Numbered from the stretch's first letter, positions 26,007 to 36,515 are shown. The stretch: 64,000 nt of DNA from Natranaerobius thermophilus JW/NM-WN-LF (GCF_000020005.1 NC_010718.1:2252001-2316000); one strand, 5' to 3'. Notes: a model not told the origin generated them from the letters alone. Made by a program: numbers and translations.

Positions 26007-26885
26007 TTAAATTTTGTCTGCCGAATCCATGGCCTTAATTAAAGCTTTTTTAGCAACTCCTTTGATACTTTCTCGTTTAAAAGGAGCTGAAGATCTGTTA
26101 CCTAAAGTTACTGCAGCTATTTCAGAAATTTTCTCTACTGTTTCAGTGATAACATCTTCATTTAACTTTTTACCTTTTAAATATTCTTCCGCTTCCACTG
26201 CTCTAAAAGGATTTTTAGCTACTGCTCCCAGTGAAATCCTTACATCCTGTAAAACTTTGTTCTCAGGTTCAACTTCAGCGTAAAAACCTACACTTAATCT
26301 GGCTATAGCCAAGGCCTTACGACGACCTAGCTTTTCAAATTCACTAATGCTATCAATCTTAGGTGTCTTAAAATAAATGTGAGTGAGTATTTCATTGGGC
26401 TTTATCACAGTTTGATTAATACCGCATAAAAACTCATCTAAAGCTAATTCTCTTTCACCTTCTTTGTTAGCCAAAACCACCTTGGCATCTAAAGCCATAA
26501 GTGCTGGCACAGAATCAGCAGCGGGAGAAGCATTAACTATATTTCCGCCAACAGTGCCTGTATTTCTGATTTGCGGTGACCCCACTTCTCCACAAGCCTT
26601 TGCTAGTGCTTTGGCTCTATCTTGAATTAGATTTGATTTTTCAATTGTACTAAAAGTAGTCATGGCACCGATCTTAATATAACCGTTTTCTTCTTTAATA
26701 AAATTAAGCTCGGGAATTTGCTTTAAATTAATCACTTGTTGAGGCTTTATTTCTTCTTCCTTTAAGTGAATCATCACATCTGTGCCACCTGCCAAAAGAC
26801 ATGGCTCATTGTCAGCTTTATCTAGTATATTAAGAGCTTCTGACAGTGACTTGGGAGCTAAATAATCAAACTCGGATAATATCAT
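26007..26885 (-). CDS. ndhF: Nicotinate dehydrogenase, FAD subunit
   Basis: A 292-residue subunit with the FAD_binding_5 domain (LLAGGTDVMIHLK near 35; TVGGNIVNASPAADSVPALMALDA near 105) and the C-terminal CO_deh_flav_C domain (FEKLGRRKALAIARLSVG). It passes electrons from the 2Fe-2S subunit to the outside acceptor. GAGGAGG lies about nine bases before the ATG at 26885; a start at 26903 would place that site inside the gene. Confidence 0.93.
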   Translation of the reverse strand: MILSEFDYLAPKSLSEALNILDKADNEPCLLAGGTDVMIHLKEEEIKPQQVINLKQIPELNFIKEENGYIKIGAMTTFSTIEKSNLIQDRAKALAKACGEVGSPQIRNTGTVGGNIVNASPAADSVPALMALDAKVVLANKEGERELALDEFLCGINQTVIKPNEILTHIYFKTPKIDSISEFEKLGRRKALAIARLSVGFYAEVEPENKVLQDVRISLGAVAKNPFRAVEAEEYLKGKKLNEDVITETVEKISEIAAVTLGNRSSAPFKRESIKGVAKKALIKAMDSADKI

Positions 26886-26915
26886 TGGCTTTTCCCTCCT
26901 CATATTCAGGTGATT

Positions 26916-27785
26916 TTACTGGCCTCTGACAAATTTTCCTTCTAAGTCTTTGATCTCTTTAAGTCCAATTAATTCGTTAAATTGTTCAAAAAGTAACATT
27001 TCACTTTCAAAAGATTCTGTGGAACCTTCTGTTTTCAAAGTACTCATTAGTTCGGACATGGCCTTTGCTGTTACATAGGTTGAAGCTGTTGGATAAATAA
27101 CCAAGTTAAAGCCTAGTTCTTCAAGTTTATCTGCTTTCAATGTTGGTGTTCTTCCACCTTCTACCATATTAGCCAGGGTAGGTGCTTCAACTTTTTCATT
27201 AATAGTCTGCATCTCATCCATGCTCTCCGGGGATTCCAAGAAAATTATATCTGCCCCGGCTTTAACATAAGCATCTGCTCTTTTTAAAGCTTCTTCTAAT
27301 CCATAAGTTGTTCTGGCATCAGTTCTGGCTATTATCTGAAAATCTTTATTTTTCCTAGCGGAGATGGCAGCTTCTATTTTCCCTACCATTTCATCTTGAG
27401 AAACAATTTGTCTCCCCACCATATGGCCGCACTTTTTGGGCATGACTTGGTCTTCTAACTGAATGGCCGCAACTCCGGCCTTCTCGTATTCCTCTACAGT
27501 TCGGATTACATTGATGGCATTACCAAACCCGGTATCAGCATCAGCAATTACTGGCACATTCACGGCATTGACAATTTTATTTGCTCTATCAAGCATTTCC
27601 GTCATAGTTAACAATCCTACATCGGGCTTTCCCAGGACACTTGCGGCTTGTCCATAACCTGTCATATATACAGCATTAAAGCCTGCTTGTTCGATAACTC
27701 GAGCTGTTAGCGCATCATGAGCTCCTGGTGCCATTAAAATTTCGTTTTTATTAATTAATTCTTTTAATTTAGTTGTATTGTTCAT
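26916..27785 (-). CDS. dml: 2,3-Dimethylmalate lyase
   Basis: A 289-residue member of the isocitrate lyase / PEP mutase family that cleaves (2R,3S)-2,3-dimethylmalate to propionate and pyruvate, the last step of the pathway. Visible motifs are APGAHDALTARVIEQAGF, IADADTGFGNA (Mg2+ site) and the catalytic KKCGHM loop with its Cys, followed by IIARTDAR. Methylisocitrate lyase is the closest alternative; its place in a complete nicotinate cluster decides the call. GAGGAGG precedes the ATG. Confidence 0.9.
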   Translation of the reverse strand: MNNTTKLKELINKNEILMAPGAHDALTARVIEQAGFNAVYMTGYGQAASVLGKPDVGLLTMTEMLDRANKIVNAVNVPVIADADTGFGNAINVIRTVEEYEKAGVAAIQLEDQVMPKKCGHMVGRQIVSQDEMVGKIEAAISARKNKDFQIIARTDARTTYGLEEALKRADAYVKAGADIIFLESPESMDEMQTINEKVEAPTLANMVEGGRTPTLKADKLEELGFNLVIYPTASTYVTAKAMSELMSTLKTEGSTESFESEMLLFEQFNELIGLKEIKDLEGKFVRGQ

Positions 27786-27831
27786 AACATAACCTCCTCG
27801 TTTTGCATTTAATTATTGATATTTGTCAGTG

Positions 27832-29247
27832 TTACAATTGATATGCCTGTTTCAATATCTGAAAGGCGTAATCTTCATCGACTCTACTAATAACTCCGGC
27901 TGCAAACAGCAGGTACTTTTCATCAATTATGATTTCTGGTTCAGTAGGTAGTAGAGAAATCCCAGGATTTTGAATGACATTATTTATAATTTCCTCACCT
28001 TGTTCCGGGGATCTGTGGGAGAAATACCCACCGACGGCTATTACTTTTTTAACCTTTCTTAAATCCCTGCCTATTGGCGTTCCGGGGACTATGCCCATAA
28101 CTGGGTCTGCCTCTTTAGATATATATCCAGCGTGTCTTTTTAAAGCTACTTCTACCGCTGTTTCTGCCAACAACGAGTCAAATAATTCCTCTTGTTCGTT
28201 GGTAGCTACGTGATTTGTGTTTTCCTCAATATAGTTGCAATAGTTTCTGAATCCCTCTTCATACTCATTAGGATCTAAGTTGCTTTTTGATAAAATATTT
28301 TTGGGATGCATTGTTTCTATTACTCCCAGGGCACTAACCCTTAATCCTAAGTTACCTTCAACAGTTCGATATGCTTCTTGTTTTTCATTACTGACTACCA
28401 AGCCTTTTTCTTCATCCTCTAATTCTTCTAATTCGGGTAAAATGGAGTGAACATCAGTAGTGGCGCCGCCCAGGTCAACCACTACCACACCTCCGAGTCC
28501 TTCGTCCTTGTAAGTACCTTTGGCTAAGAGCTCGGCCCCTAAAAGTACCGCACCTGGAGTAGGGACAATCTGAGAGGTACTTAACTCTTTAACTAGTTGA
28601 TCAGAGCCTTTGGCTTCAGTAATCTGTTTAATAAATTCCCTGTGAATGGCATCTCTTGCTTCTGTAACCTTGAGTTCATGAATAGTAGGCATAATATTAC
28701 TGACTCGAGTGTAGTTCACTCCACCATCTTCAAGGATCTGGGCGGCCTTTTTTTGTGCTTTGATATTTCCGGCTATAATAACAAGACTGTTTACATCACT
28801 TTCCACAATTATCTCAGCATTTTCAATCAAAGATGTTTCATCACCAGAATCGGTCCCACCAGCCAGTAAAATAATGTCAGGATTAATTTCCTTTAGGATT
28901 TCCAGCCGGTACTCAGGCGTGTCTTCATGGGAGATGACTTCCAAAATCTTCGCACCTGCATTCATTGCCACTTCCTTACTGGCCTTGGCAGTTACTCTGG
29001 ACATGTATCCCATGGCTACCATCCTCAGTCCTCCGGCTGCACTACTGGTGGCTAAAAAGTTTTTGGGATCAATTTCATCGACAGCTAGGTCATTTTGCAG
29101 TTTTTGCTTTCCTGACTGATAACCCTGGTATACATCTTTTAAGGTAGTTGGAAGTTGAGTTGTTGCCACTAATGAACTGTCCTTAAAAAGCCTTTGTTTT
29201 AAAAAAGTACTTCCAATATCAATTACCAGGTAATCAAATACACTCAT
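27832..29247 (-). CDS. GlmL/MutL-like mutase reactivation protein
   Basis: A 471-residue protein of the ASKHA ATPase type, as found beside B12-dependent glutamate mutase (GlmL). It shows the phosphate-1 motif IDIGSTFLKQ near the start, LLAGGTDSGDE, VVVDLGGATTDVHS and a C-terminal AVGGYF. Such proteins are thought to keep adenosylcobalamin mutases active. Here the mutase is mgm, two genes upstream. I prefer the ATG at 29247, seven bases from GGTGAG; a GTG at 29259 abuts the mii stop. Confidence 0.82.
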   Translation of the reverse strand: MSVFDYLVIDIGSTFLKQRLFKDSSLVATTQLPTTLKDVYQGYQSGKQKLQNDLAVDEIDPKNFLATSSAAGGLRMVAMGYMSRVTAKASKEVAMNAGAKILEVISHEDTPEYRLEILKEINPDIILLAGGTDSGDETSLIENAEIIVESDVNSLVIIAGNIKAQKKAAQILEDGGVNYTRVSNIMPTIHELKVTEARDAIHREFIKQITEAKGSDQLVKELSTSQIVPTPGAVLLGAELLAKGTYKDEGLGGVVVVDLGGATTDVHSILPELEELEDEEKGLVVSNEKQEAYRTVEGNLGLRVSALGVIETMHPKNILSKSNLDPNEYEEGFRNYCNYIEENTNHVATNEQEELFDSLLAETAVEVALKRHAGYISKEADPVMGIVPGTPIGRDLRKVKKVIAVGGYFSHRSPEQGEEIINNVIQNPGISLLPTEPEIIIDEKYLLFAAGVISRVDEDYAFQILKQAYQL

Positions 29248-29259
29248 GATGAAACTCAC

Positions 29260-30396
29260 CTAGCCTTCTTTTGGTATATAACAGTTCCCATCCATAATTC
29301 TTCGAGCTGTCCGATTAATAGCAGCTTTGTTCAATATCCAATTTCCATTTTGTTCATCCTCATCGACCCGGACTTCAATTTCAATAAATCCTGCTGGATG
29401 TCCGATCTTAATAGTTGCTTCATCTTGGTCTTTTTTGGAACTCATAACCTGATTAACAATGGTGCCTTTAATCATAGCTGCTGAACCCGTACAGATGGTG
29501 CCAGTACCAGCATAAGTTTTGTGCATAACCTGCATAAACATCAAACGGGAATTGAAATCTATGCCACTTTCCTGTTGTGAATCTGAAGCTGGTGATACAA
29601 AAGCTACCATTGGAAAAGCCGGATTATTTTGTTCAGCTTGTTTCCAATCAGTTTCAATTCCCATCATTACAGCTGCTTTTCCCCTTATTTCTTCAAGGGT
29701 TTTTAAAGCTTCTTCATTATTGTCAATTTCTTCGGGGGTTTCATTTCCTCGTAAACCCAAGTCCTCAGCTCTAACAAAAACCATGGGGTTACCAGCATCA
29801 ACTAAAGATGCCTCAATCTCTCCACAAGATTCAGTCGAAATTTTGTTCACTTCCTCGCCTGTAGGAAGTAATTCACCTGTTTTTGCACCGGCAGTATCGG
29901 AAAAGTCTATAGATATTGGAGCACCTTGCCCAGGAACACCATCAATTTGATAATCACCAATTACTTTGGATAAGCCATCTACAACAGGTACTTTCTCAAT
30001 CAAAATCTTGTTAGTATTTGTGTTATGAACTCTCACAGTAGTATATGGTTCTTCAGCTTGGACATAACCTTTATCTATTGCAAACGGTCCTACAGCTGAG
30101 GATACATTCCCGCAATTACCGGAATAATCAATTTTGGCAGCAGTATATGAAACTTGCCCAAAAGTATAATCAATATCAGCATCTTCTCTAGTGGGTGGTC
30201 CAATAATTGCAAGTTTACTTGTTAGAGGGTCTGCCCCCCCAAGGCCATCAATTTGCCTTGGATCGGGGCTTCCAAAAATTCTTAGAATCAAATTATCTCT
30301 TTCTTCCTGATTTGTCGGAAGATCTTTATCCTTAAGAAAAATGGCTTTACTCGTGCCGCCTCTCATAATAGTTGTTGGGACTTTTTCCTGATCCAC
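29260..30396 (-). CDS. mii: 3-Methylitaconate isomerase
   Basis: A 378-residue PrpF-family isomerase that moves the double bond of 3-methylitaconate to give 2,3-dimethylmaleate. Landmarks are MRGGTSKAIFL at the N terminus, DPLTSKLAIIG with Lys61 (probably the general base by comparison with the E. barkeri enzyme), and SGNCGNVSSAVGPFA. It starts at GTG with AAGGAGGGG upstream. It is followed at once by the GlmL-like gene. The PrpF family also contains aconitate isomerases; context decides. Confidence 0.9.
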   Translation of the reverse strand: MDQEKVPTTIMRGGTSKAIFLKDKDLPTNQEERDNLILRIFGSPDPRQIDGLGGADPLTSKLAIIGPPTREDADIDYTFGQVSYTAAKIDYSGNCGNVSSAVGPFAIDKGYVQAEEPYTTVRVHNTNTNKILIEKVPVVDGLSKVIGDYQIDGVPGQGAPISIDFSDTAGAKTGELLPTGEEVNKISTESCGEIEASLVDAGNPMVFVRAEDLGLRGNETPEEIDNNEEALKTLEEIRGKAAVMMGIETDWKQAEQNNPAFPMVAFVSPASDSQQESGIDFNSRLMFMQVMHKTYAGTGTICTGSAAMIKGTIVNQVMSSKKDQDEATIKIGHPAGFIEIEVRVDEDEQNGNWILNKAAINRTARRIMDGNCYIPKEG

Positions 30397-30486
30397 ACTA
30401 ACCCCTCCTTAGTTCCGGCCTTTGAAACGATTGATAAATAGTTACCGGAAGGAATTTAATAACTTAACAGTTCCTTATCTCTTTTC

Positions 30487-32337
30487 TTATTTATTGCCGA
30501 GTTTTGTATTAATCCAATCTACAATCTCTTCATAAGAACTACCAGGTCCAAAGAAAACATCTACACCTAAAAAGCCAGGACCTTCTTTTTCGATTCTTTC
30601 TTCGTACTCTTTGTGTTCCTCTTCTTTTTCCGCTATTCGGCCTCCGGCCATCAAGTGAACTTCATCTCTTAAACCAAGTTCTCTTAGCCTTTGATCAACT
30701 CGCGGATACAATGAGCCACCTAGACCAAGTAAATTACTGACTCCCACCAATTTCGCTTGGGTTTCGGCAGCAACTTCGGCTACCGCCTCTGGTAAGTTCA
30801 TTCCTCTTAAGAAAATAACTTCGTAACCGGCTTCTTCACATGCTTCTTTAACCTTGTTTATACCAATTACATGGGCATCCGCGCCTACTGTAGCAAGGAC
30901 TATTTTTTCATCGTGGATGACTTCAGTTTCTTTAGGTGGTTCTACATCTTCTTTCGCTATCGGCATATACTGCTCATCTACACCTTGAGGTGTACAACCC
31001 GGAATATATCTGCGTATTCCATCCTGATCCCTATGAGTTTTTACGTATCTCTGTAGATCCCATCCACCTGCTCTTGGTGTATCTAGAACTCCGCTCTTTC
31101 CAGCAGTGACAATAAGATCTATCAGCTCTTCTGAATCAAACTGTTGCCAAAATTCTTCGGTGATTTCTTCAGGCGATAACATTCTATCCATTTTGAGAGC
31201 TGCTGATAGTACTGCCATGGCTTCTGTTTGGATTTCTTCTTTTCTCTTCTCGATAAAGGGATCATTTATCTCAGTTTGATACATGCTCTCAAAGACATTC
31301 TGAGATGCCCAAATGGCCTTTGACATTGATTCGCCTGTTGGAATACCTACTGATTCTGCTGCTTTAGGCCTGTAAAAGTTAGCTTCTCCCAATTTGGCAC
31401 TGACTGCCATTCTAGCAAAGTGAGCCTGCTCTGCCCTAAAATCTGCTGGTGGATCCTGGAACGTTTCAGGTACAACGATAATAAACTCACTCCAGGTCGT
31501 CTCTTTAAATGCTTTCATTACTGCTATATCAGCTAACAGGTTGATACCACCTACGTTCATCTGAATAGCACTTAAAGCTCTATCCAACCCAGCTTTAACT
31601 GCCAAACCTTCGGATAATAAACACATGGCCAGGGCCATTCCGTCAGTACCTAAAATATTATTTACATGCTTGTGTGAATCCAATTGAACAAAGATATTAT
31701 TTTCTGCACAAATTTGAATTGCTTTGTAACTGTTAGTCACCTTAGTCTTGTAGTCATGAATTCCTCGGCCTCCGAAATGAACGTGAATAACTGGTCCAAT
31801 ATCTGTTCCATCAAAACCTGCCATCAATGAATTCAAAATCGAAATATGAGGAGTGTCCCCAGTTGCATTTATCCTCATGGGATGGACACTTCCACCACCC
31901 ATTTGAACATACTCTCTTTCACCTTTAGGTGTAATTCCACCTTTACCACGTGACTGTTCAACCAACTCTATTCCATCTAAAGGATCTATATGCCGAGTGG
32001 CCTCAGAGTGAACGAAATGAAACATTTGAACGCCTAGTTCTTCAGCTTTGTCGTACATAATCTTGGATTCTTTGAAGGTTTCTTCAGCTGTATTCCTGCC
32101 TAAAATTGGGTTCATAACTGGCATTTTCTCTTTTTCAGCCTGTCTCCCTAGTTCTGTTAAGCGGTAACCGCTTCTAACTACTCCATTAACTTCTCTAGGA
32201 AATGGGTCTGGCAAGTTTTTAATTTCTCCGTCCTCGCCAATATAGGGCATATCCACATCAAAAGCCTTTTCATAAGCTCTTATTCTGTCAATATCTTCAC
32301 GAATAATTCGCTTAGTATTTGGCCTTTCACTACTCAT
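30487..32337 (-). CDS. mgm: 2-Methyleneglutarate mutase, adenosylcobalamin-dependent
   Basis: A 616-residue carbon-skeleton mutase that converts 2-methyleneglutarate to 3-methylitaconate. The N-terminal 470 residues form the substrate barrel, with [24 protein letters not shown] near residue 310 as a recognisable block. The C-terminal B12 domain has the base-off motif DAHVIG (about 486) and the downstream NLLGLGGS and LMAGGRI loops. Length matches the E. barkeri enzyme. It overlaps dmdB by eight bases, so the two are coupled. Confidence 0.92.
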   Translation of the reverse strand: MSSERPNTKRIIREDIDRIRAYEKAFDVDMPYIGEDGEIKNLPDPFPREVNGVVRSGYRLTELGRQAEKEKMPVMNPILGRNTAEETFKESKIMYDKAEELGVQMFHFVHSEATRHIDPLDGIELVEQSRGKGGITPKGEREYVQMGGGSVHPMRINATGDTPHISILNSLMAGFDGTDIGPVIHVHFGGRGIHDYKTKVTNSYKAIQICAENNIFVQLDSHKHVNNILGTDGMALAMCLLSEGLAVKAGLDRALSAIQMNVGGINLLADIAVMKAFKETTWSEFIIVVPETFQDPPADFRAEQAHFARMAVSAKLGEANFYRPKAAESVGIPTGESMSKAIWASQNVFESMYQTEINDPFIEKRKEEIQTEAMAVLSAALKMDRMLSPEEITEEFWQQFDSEELIDLIVTAGKSGVLDTPRAGGWDLQRYVKTHRDQDGIRRYIPGCTPQGVDEQYMPIAKEDVEPPKETEVIHDEKIVLATVGADAHVIGINKVKEACEEAGYEVIFLRGMNLPEAVAEVAAETQAKLVGVSNLLGLGGSLYPRVDQRLRELGLRDEVHLMAGGRIAEKEEEHKEYEERIEKEGPGFLGVDVFFGPGSSYEEIVDWINTKLGNK

Positions 32338-32887
32338 TCATATCACCTCTTATATTTAATATCATTTTGACTTTGTTGATCAGTCCACCGGCTTCCAGTG
32401 TTTCCATGGTGACTTGTGATAGCTCCTCTAGTTGGAAAGTTTTATCTTTTGTGATATTTTCCAACTTATACTGATATATTTTTAATTGCACTTCATCCCC
32501 TGTTTCTATTTCTTCCACCACATCACCATATAATACAGGAAGACCGATATTTATTGCATTCCTTCTAAAAATCCTGGCAAAAGATTTAGCAATAATTGCT
32601 GAAACACCCGCATCTTTTAAAGCTATAGGAGCTTGCTCCCTGCTAGAACCACAACCAAAATTGTCTCCACCTATGATAATGTCACCCTGCTGTACTCGCT
32701 CCGAAAAATCAGGTATTGAACTACCTTTTAAAACGTAGTGTCTCAGCTGTTCCTTTGGTGCTGACATGGCGTATCCTGGTAAAATTTGATCTGTATCTAT
32801 ATTATCCCCCAATACAAAAGCTTTTCCTCTAAACCTTTCATCTTGCATCGGCGAAAACTCTTTCCTTGTCTCTCTTGTCTTATTCAT
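32330..32887 (-). CDS. dmdB: 2,3-Dimethylmaleate hydratase, small subunit
   Basis: A 185-residue aconitase-family swivel domain, LeuD-like: [37 protein letters not shown] and [15 protein letters not shown]. With DmdA it hydrates dimethylmaleate to (2R,3S)-2,3-dimethylmalate. The ATG overlaps the dmdA stop by eight bases and has AAAGGAG seven bases upstream. Isopropylmalate isomerase is the family alternative; no other leucine genes are present. Confidence 0.9.
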   Translation of the reverse strand: MNKTRETRKEFSPMQDERFRGKAFVLGDNIDTDQILPGYAMSAPKEQLRHYVLKGSSIPDFSERVQQGDIIIGGDNFGCGSSREQAPIALKDAGVSAIIAKSFARIFRRNAINIGLPVLYGDVVEEIETGDEVQLKIYQYKLENITKDKTFQLEELSQVTMETLEAGGLINKVKMILNIRGDMNE

Positions 32888-34076
32888 TTAACCGCTCCTT
32901 TGATAATGTGATTTTTCCTGTCAAAGCGCTCTCAACTGCTGTTCGAGGAGAGACCAAATAAATTTCGGCTTCAGGATGTCCCATCCTCCCGGGGAAATTT
33001 CTATTGGTAGTCGATAGACCAACCTCTCCAGGTGCCAGTAAACCTTGATGAGCACCATAACAAGGTCCACAACCAGGGTTTGTAATCACTGCCCCTGCGT
33101 TTCTAAGTGTTTCGGTAATTTCTCTCTTTTCCATTTCAACCAACACTTTTTCAGAAGCTGGAATCACTATCATATCAACATTTTCGGAAATTCTTTTCCC
33201 ATCTAGTACTTTGGCAGCTATTTCCATATCACTGAACCTTCCGTTAGTACAGCTACCTATAACTACTTGGTCAATTTCGGTCCCGGCCACTTGTGAAATT
33301 GGCTTAACATTTCCGGGAGAAGCAGGGCAAGCAGCCACGGGTTCTAATTCGGAAGCTTTTATTGTATAGCTTTCCTTAACAGAACCAATTTCTTCCCCTT
33401 GATCCACATATCCAATCATAGCTCCCATTTCAATAGCCATATTTGAAATAGTCATTTTCTCATCTATACTCAAATTCGTTATACCACCACCGCCAAAAAT
33501 CACAGCTTTATCAGTAAAACCATTAGTCCCAAACTTACCTAGAATAGTTAAAATGATATCTTTAGCGTATACTCCTTGAGGTAACTCTCCATCGATTTGA
33601 ATCAGGTAAGTGTCCGGTACTTCCAAATCGATGGTTCCAAGAGCCATAACAGCGGCCAGTTCTGTAGAACCAACAGCTACAGATAAAGCCCCAGATGCAC
33701 CGGCTGTGCAGGTGTGAGAATCGGCTCCAACTACCAGTTGGCCTTTTTGATAGAGGCCCTGTTCATAAATTACCTGATGGATCACACCGTCACTTCGATC
33801 GTATAATCTAGCTCCTGTCTTTTTAGCGAATTCTTTCACTGATTTATGCTGCTGACGTGACTGTACAGATGAAGCCGGAATGTTGTGATCAATAACAAAG
33901 GCTACTTTCTTGGGATCAAATAGTCTATCTGTTCCTATATCGTAAAATCTTTCTACAGCTAATGGTCCGGTTACATCGTGGGCAACTACAAGGTCTGCAT
34001 AGCAAGAGACTTCTTCCCCTACTTCAACATGATCTCTACCAGCTTTTTCTGCTATTAATCTTTCAATGATATTCAT
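32880..34076 (-). CDS. dmdA: 2,3-Dimethylmaleate hydratase, large subunit
   Basis: A 398-residue LeuC-like aconitase-family subunit with the [4Fe-4S] ligands in IGSCTNGR and GCGPCYG and the substrate loop GADSHTCTAGASGALSVAVGSTE. It pairs with DmdB. The E. barkeri enzyme is an oxygen-sensitive iron-sulfur dehydratase, consistent with these Cys. GAAGGTG precedes the ATG. Confidence 0.91.
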   Translation of the reverse strand: MNIIERLIAEKAGRDHVEVGEEVSCYADLVVAHDVTGPLAVERFYDIGTDRLFDPKKVAFVIDHNIPASSVQSRQQHKSVKEFAKKTGARLYDRSDGVIHQVIYEQGLYQKGQLVVGADSHTCTAGASGALSVAVGSTELAAVMALGTIDLEVPDTYLIQIDGELPQGVYAKDIILTILGKFGTNGFTDKAVIFGGGGITNLSIDEKMTISNMAIEMGAMIGYVDQGEEIGSVKESYTIKASELEPVAACPASPGNVKPISQVAGTEIDQVVIGSCTNGRFSDMEIAAKVLDGKRISENVDMIVIPASEKVLVEMEKREITETLRNAGAVITNPGCGPCYGAHQGLLAPGEVGLSTTNRNFPGRMGHPEAEIYLVSPRTAVESALTGKITLSKERLNE

Positions 34077-34129
34077 GAAAGTTTCACCTTCTTTCCCTGA
34101 TCATTTTATTGTTTAAATTAGTCATGTTA

Positions 34130-35542
34130 TTAATCCACCAGAACTATGCCCAAGTCTTCCGCTATTTGTTTGGCCTTGTCCAAAGAAGGAGTTGCATCTC
34201 TTAATACTAATCTTCCACCACCACGATTCAAGGTATCTACCATAGCGCTTCCTTCATCGGTTTCTATAGTAACGCGCTGTATCTGACTTTCTTCATTTTG
34301 CTTAACTTCAACTTCAATACCCATGGACTCTATTTTCTTCATGACATTTTGATACATTTCATAATCGGAGGTGGAAGCACCAAATACAGCTCCCATTAAT
34401 ATCCCTGGAACATTGATACCCCTTCTGGCAAACAGTTCAGGGTATAGCTCAATAGTCACTCCTTTAATGTTTCCATTGGTTAAATAATGGGCTATTCTAC
34501 CAGCATTGGTTGGTGAGCCAACTGCCTGACTGCTTCCTCCCACAACTGCTTCTCCTAAAGTTTCAGTAATGGGTTTTGCCCCTTTGGCCAACCCTTTTGC
34601 TATTTCTTTAGCTTCTTTTCCAGTTTCTTCTATTCTAGTTTCTTCTTCATCTTTAATAGATTGATCTATTAACTGTTCAACAGGAGCTTTGGTCTTAAAG
34701 AATGGCTCCATAAATTTGATGACAGAAGGTACTACGTGTTTGGCAGAAATCTTATGAACCTCACTGGCCATAGCTATCATTACGTCCACTGGCACATTGA
34801 CTTCCAGGCTAGTATTAATCGCCAAACCTGCAGACATATTACCCAAGAGTACAGCTCCTCCAATATGAGTTGCACAAAGTCCCGGTACCATTACTCTCGG
34901 AGTACATGGGTTTGCGATGGTGGGCGATAAAGCTAGTACCATTGCTTTTTCCATTTCATCAGGATTTCCACCTTTTATTTCTACAAATGCGGCAGCGCTG
35001 GCAGCAGCACCGGCACCGAAGCCTTCCATATTACAGCCCGTTGTGGTTTTACCAACTCTGAACATGGAACCTACCTTCAAAAGAACGCAGGCAACTTCCT
35101 GAACGCGTTTAATATCATAACCATGATCTTTCATGGCTTTTATGATCCCCGTATAAGGGCATGAATCACCTGTTCCGGCACATGGTTCCACACCGATAGT
35201 GTGATTACCAACCTGGGCAGCTAAAGTATTTGTCAGAATATCATTTATAAAATCATCTTCAAATAACTTGGCTCCTTGTTTCTCGGCTTCTAGTAGTTGA
35301 TCACCTACTGTACCAAATAGTAAGCTTTCCCCAGAAGTTAATCCAATTTCTACAGCCTTCAAGTTGTGTTCAAATTCGCCTAAAGCGTCTTCCAATATTT
35401 CAGCTTGAGATTTATTAGTTTGTAGCTCGGCTTCTGCCAAAACCACATCTACTACTCTGCTATTATTTTCTCGGGCTATATTAATTAGCTCACCCAAAGT
35501 TAGTGGCATTTGAGATTTAACCTGATCAACTAAATTGCTCAT
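34130..35542 (-). CDS. hmd: 2-(Hydroxymethyl)glutarate dehydratase
   Basis: A 470-residue protein resembling the alpha part of iron-sulfur L-serine dehydratases. Cys-containing blocks at EPCAGTGDSCPYTG, KTTTGCNMEGFGAG and ANPCTPRVMVPGLC could hold the [4Fe-4S] cluster. E. barkeri has such a serine-dehydratase-like gene assigned to removal of water from 2-(hydroxymethyl)glutarate to give 2-methyleneglutarate. The start ATG shares a base with the hgd stop (TAATG). A true serine dehydratase is less likely in this setting. Confidence 0.87.
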   Translation of the reverse strand: MSNLVDQVKSQMPLTLGELINIARENNSRVVDVVLAEAELQTNKSQAEILEDALGEFEHNLKAVEIGLTSGESLLFGTVGDQLLEAEKQGAKLFEDDFINDILTNTLAAQVGNHTIGVEPCAGTGDSCPYTGIIKAMKDHGYDIKRVQEVACVLLKVGSMFRVGKTTTGCNMEGFGAGAAASAAAFVEIKGGNPDEMEKAMVLALSPTIANPCTPRVMVPGLCATHIGGAVLLGNMSAGLAINTSLEVNVPVDVMIAMASEVHKISAKHVVPSVIKFMEPFFKTKAPVEQLIDQSIKDEEETRIEETGKEAKEIAKGLAKGAKPITETLGEAVVGGSSQAVGSPTNAGRIAHYLTNGNIKGVTIELYPELFARRGINVPGILMGAVFGASTSDYEMYQNVMKKIESMGIEVEVKQNEESQIQRVTIETDEGSAMVDTLNRGGGRLVLRDATPSLDKAKQIAEDLGIVLVD

Positions 35543-36441
35543 TATTTCTCGTCATCCTTTCTGACTTTTGTTCCAGTCCATTTTTCGTACATATTAATCA
35601 TGGCAGAGATATCTCTGTCTCCTAGACCTTCACATCTGGCAGCTTCGTAAAGCTGTTGCGTCAAATTACCCATTATCAAGGGCATATTCATATCTTTAGC
35701 CGTTGATATCGCTAACTCTAAATCTTTGTATTCCAGATCAATAGAGAACCCAGGGTCAAAATTGCCTTGAGAAATGAATTTGGGATATTTAGCCTCTAGA
35801 GCATAGGATCTACCAGAACTTTCACTAATAACTTCGAATAGCACGTCAGGATCCAAGCCGGCTTTTGTACCCAAAGCCATTGCTTCAGAAGCAATCAACA
35901 TATTAGCGCCTAACATTAAATTGTTAACAAGCTTCAAGGTATCTCCTGCACCCACATCTCCAACATGGAATATTTTATTGCAGATACAGTTCAATACCGG
36001 TCGCGCTTGGTCAACTACATCAGATTTTCCACCTACCATTACTGTCAGCGTCCCTTTTTCTGCTCCAGCTGCCCCACCACTTACAGGAGCATCGATAACT
36101 TCTACACCTTGTTTGGTTGCTTGATCTGCAACTTCTCGAATAGCTTTTGGCGGAATACTGCTTAAATCAATTAAAACAGTGTTTTCTTTAGCACCTTCTA
36201 AAACTCCACTTTCGCCAAGGATAACTTTTTTAACGATACTGTCATTAGGAAGAGATGTAAGAACAACGTCTGCAGTAGCAGCAGCTTCCGCTGGTGAACT
36301 AGCTTTCTCCGCACCTTGATCTACGAATTCTTGTACGACATTTTCGTCAACATCAAAAACTATCATAGAATAATCATTTTTTAATATATTCTGAGCCATC
36401 CTCTTTCCCATAACACCTAATCCGATAAATCCTACTTTCAT
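35542..36441 (-). CDS. hgd: 2-(Hydroxymethyl)glutarate dehydrogenase
   Basis: A 299-residue NAD(H)-dependent enzyme of the 3-hydroxyisobutyrate dehydrogenase family, reducing 2-formylglutarate to 2-(hydroxymethyl)glutarate. The Rossmann motif GFIGLGVMG opens the protein. PVSGGAAGAEKGTLTVMVGG (about 117-136) is the substrate block, and GDTLKLVNNLMLG carries the catalytic Lys. I chose the ATG at 36441, after TGGAGGG; an earlier start at 36456 lies on the ribosome site. It is the first gene of the nicotinate operon, about 75 bases from a sigma-54 promoter. Confidence 0.91.
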   Translation of the reverse strand: MKVGFIGLGVMGKRMAQNILKNDYSMIVFDVDENVVQEFVDQGAEKASSPAEAAATADVVLTSLPNDSIVKKVILGESGVLEGAKENTVLIDLSSIPPKAIREVADQATKQGVEVIDAPVSGGAAGAEKGTLTVMVGGKSDVVDQARPVLNCICNKIFHVGDVGAGDTLKLVNNLMLGANMLIASEAMALGTKAGLDPDVLFEVISESSGRSYALEAKYPKFISQGNFDPGFSIDLEYKDLELAISTAKDMNMPLIMGNLTQQLYEAARCEGLGDRDISAMINMYEKWTGTKVRKDDEK

Positions 36442-36515
36442 ATAATATCCCTCCAAAATTGTAATTTTTTTGTTAGGTTTTCTGCATTCCCTTACATTTT
36501 CTGTACTATAGTTTG

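Noticed and set aside
32330-34076. Leucine biosynthesis genes leuCD.
   Set aside because: No other leucine genes are nearby and the pair overlaps mgm; the dimethylmaleate hydratase assignment explains the setting.
34130-35542. L-serine dehydratase as the product.
   Set aside because: The family fits, but the gene is coupled to hgd within a nicotinate set that needs exactly this dehydratase.
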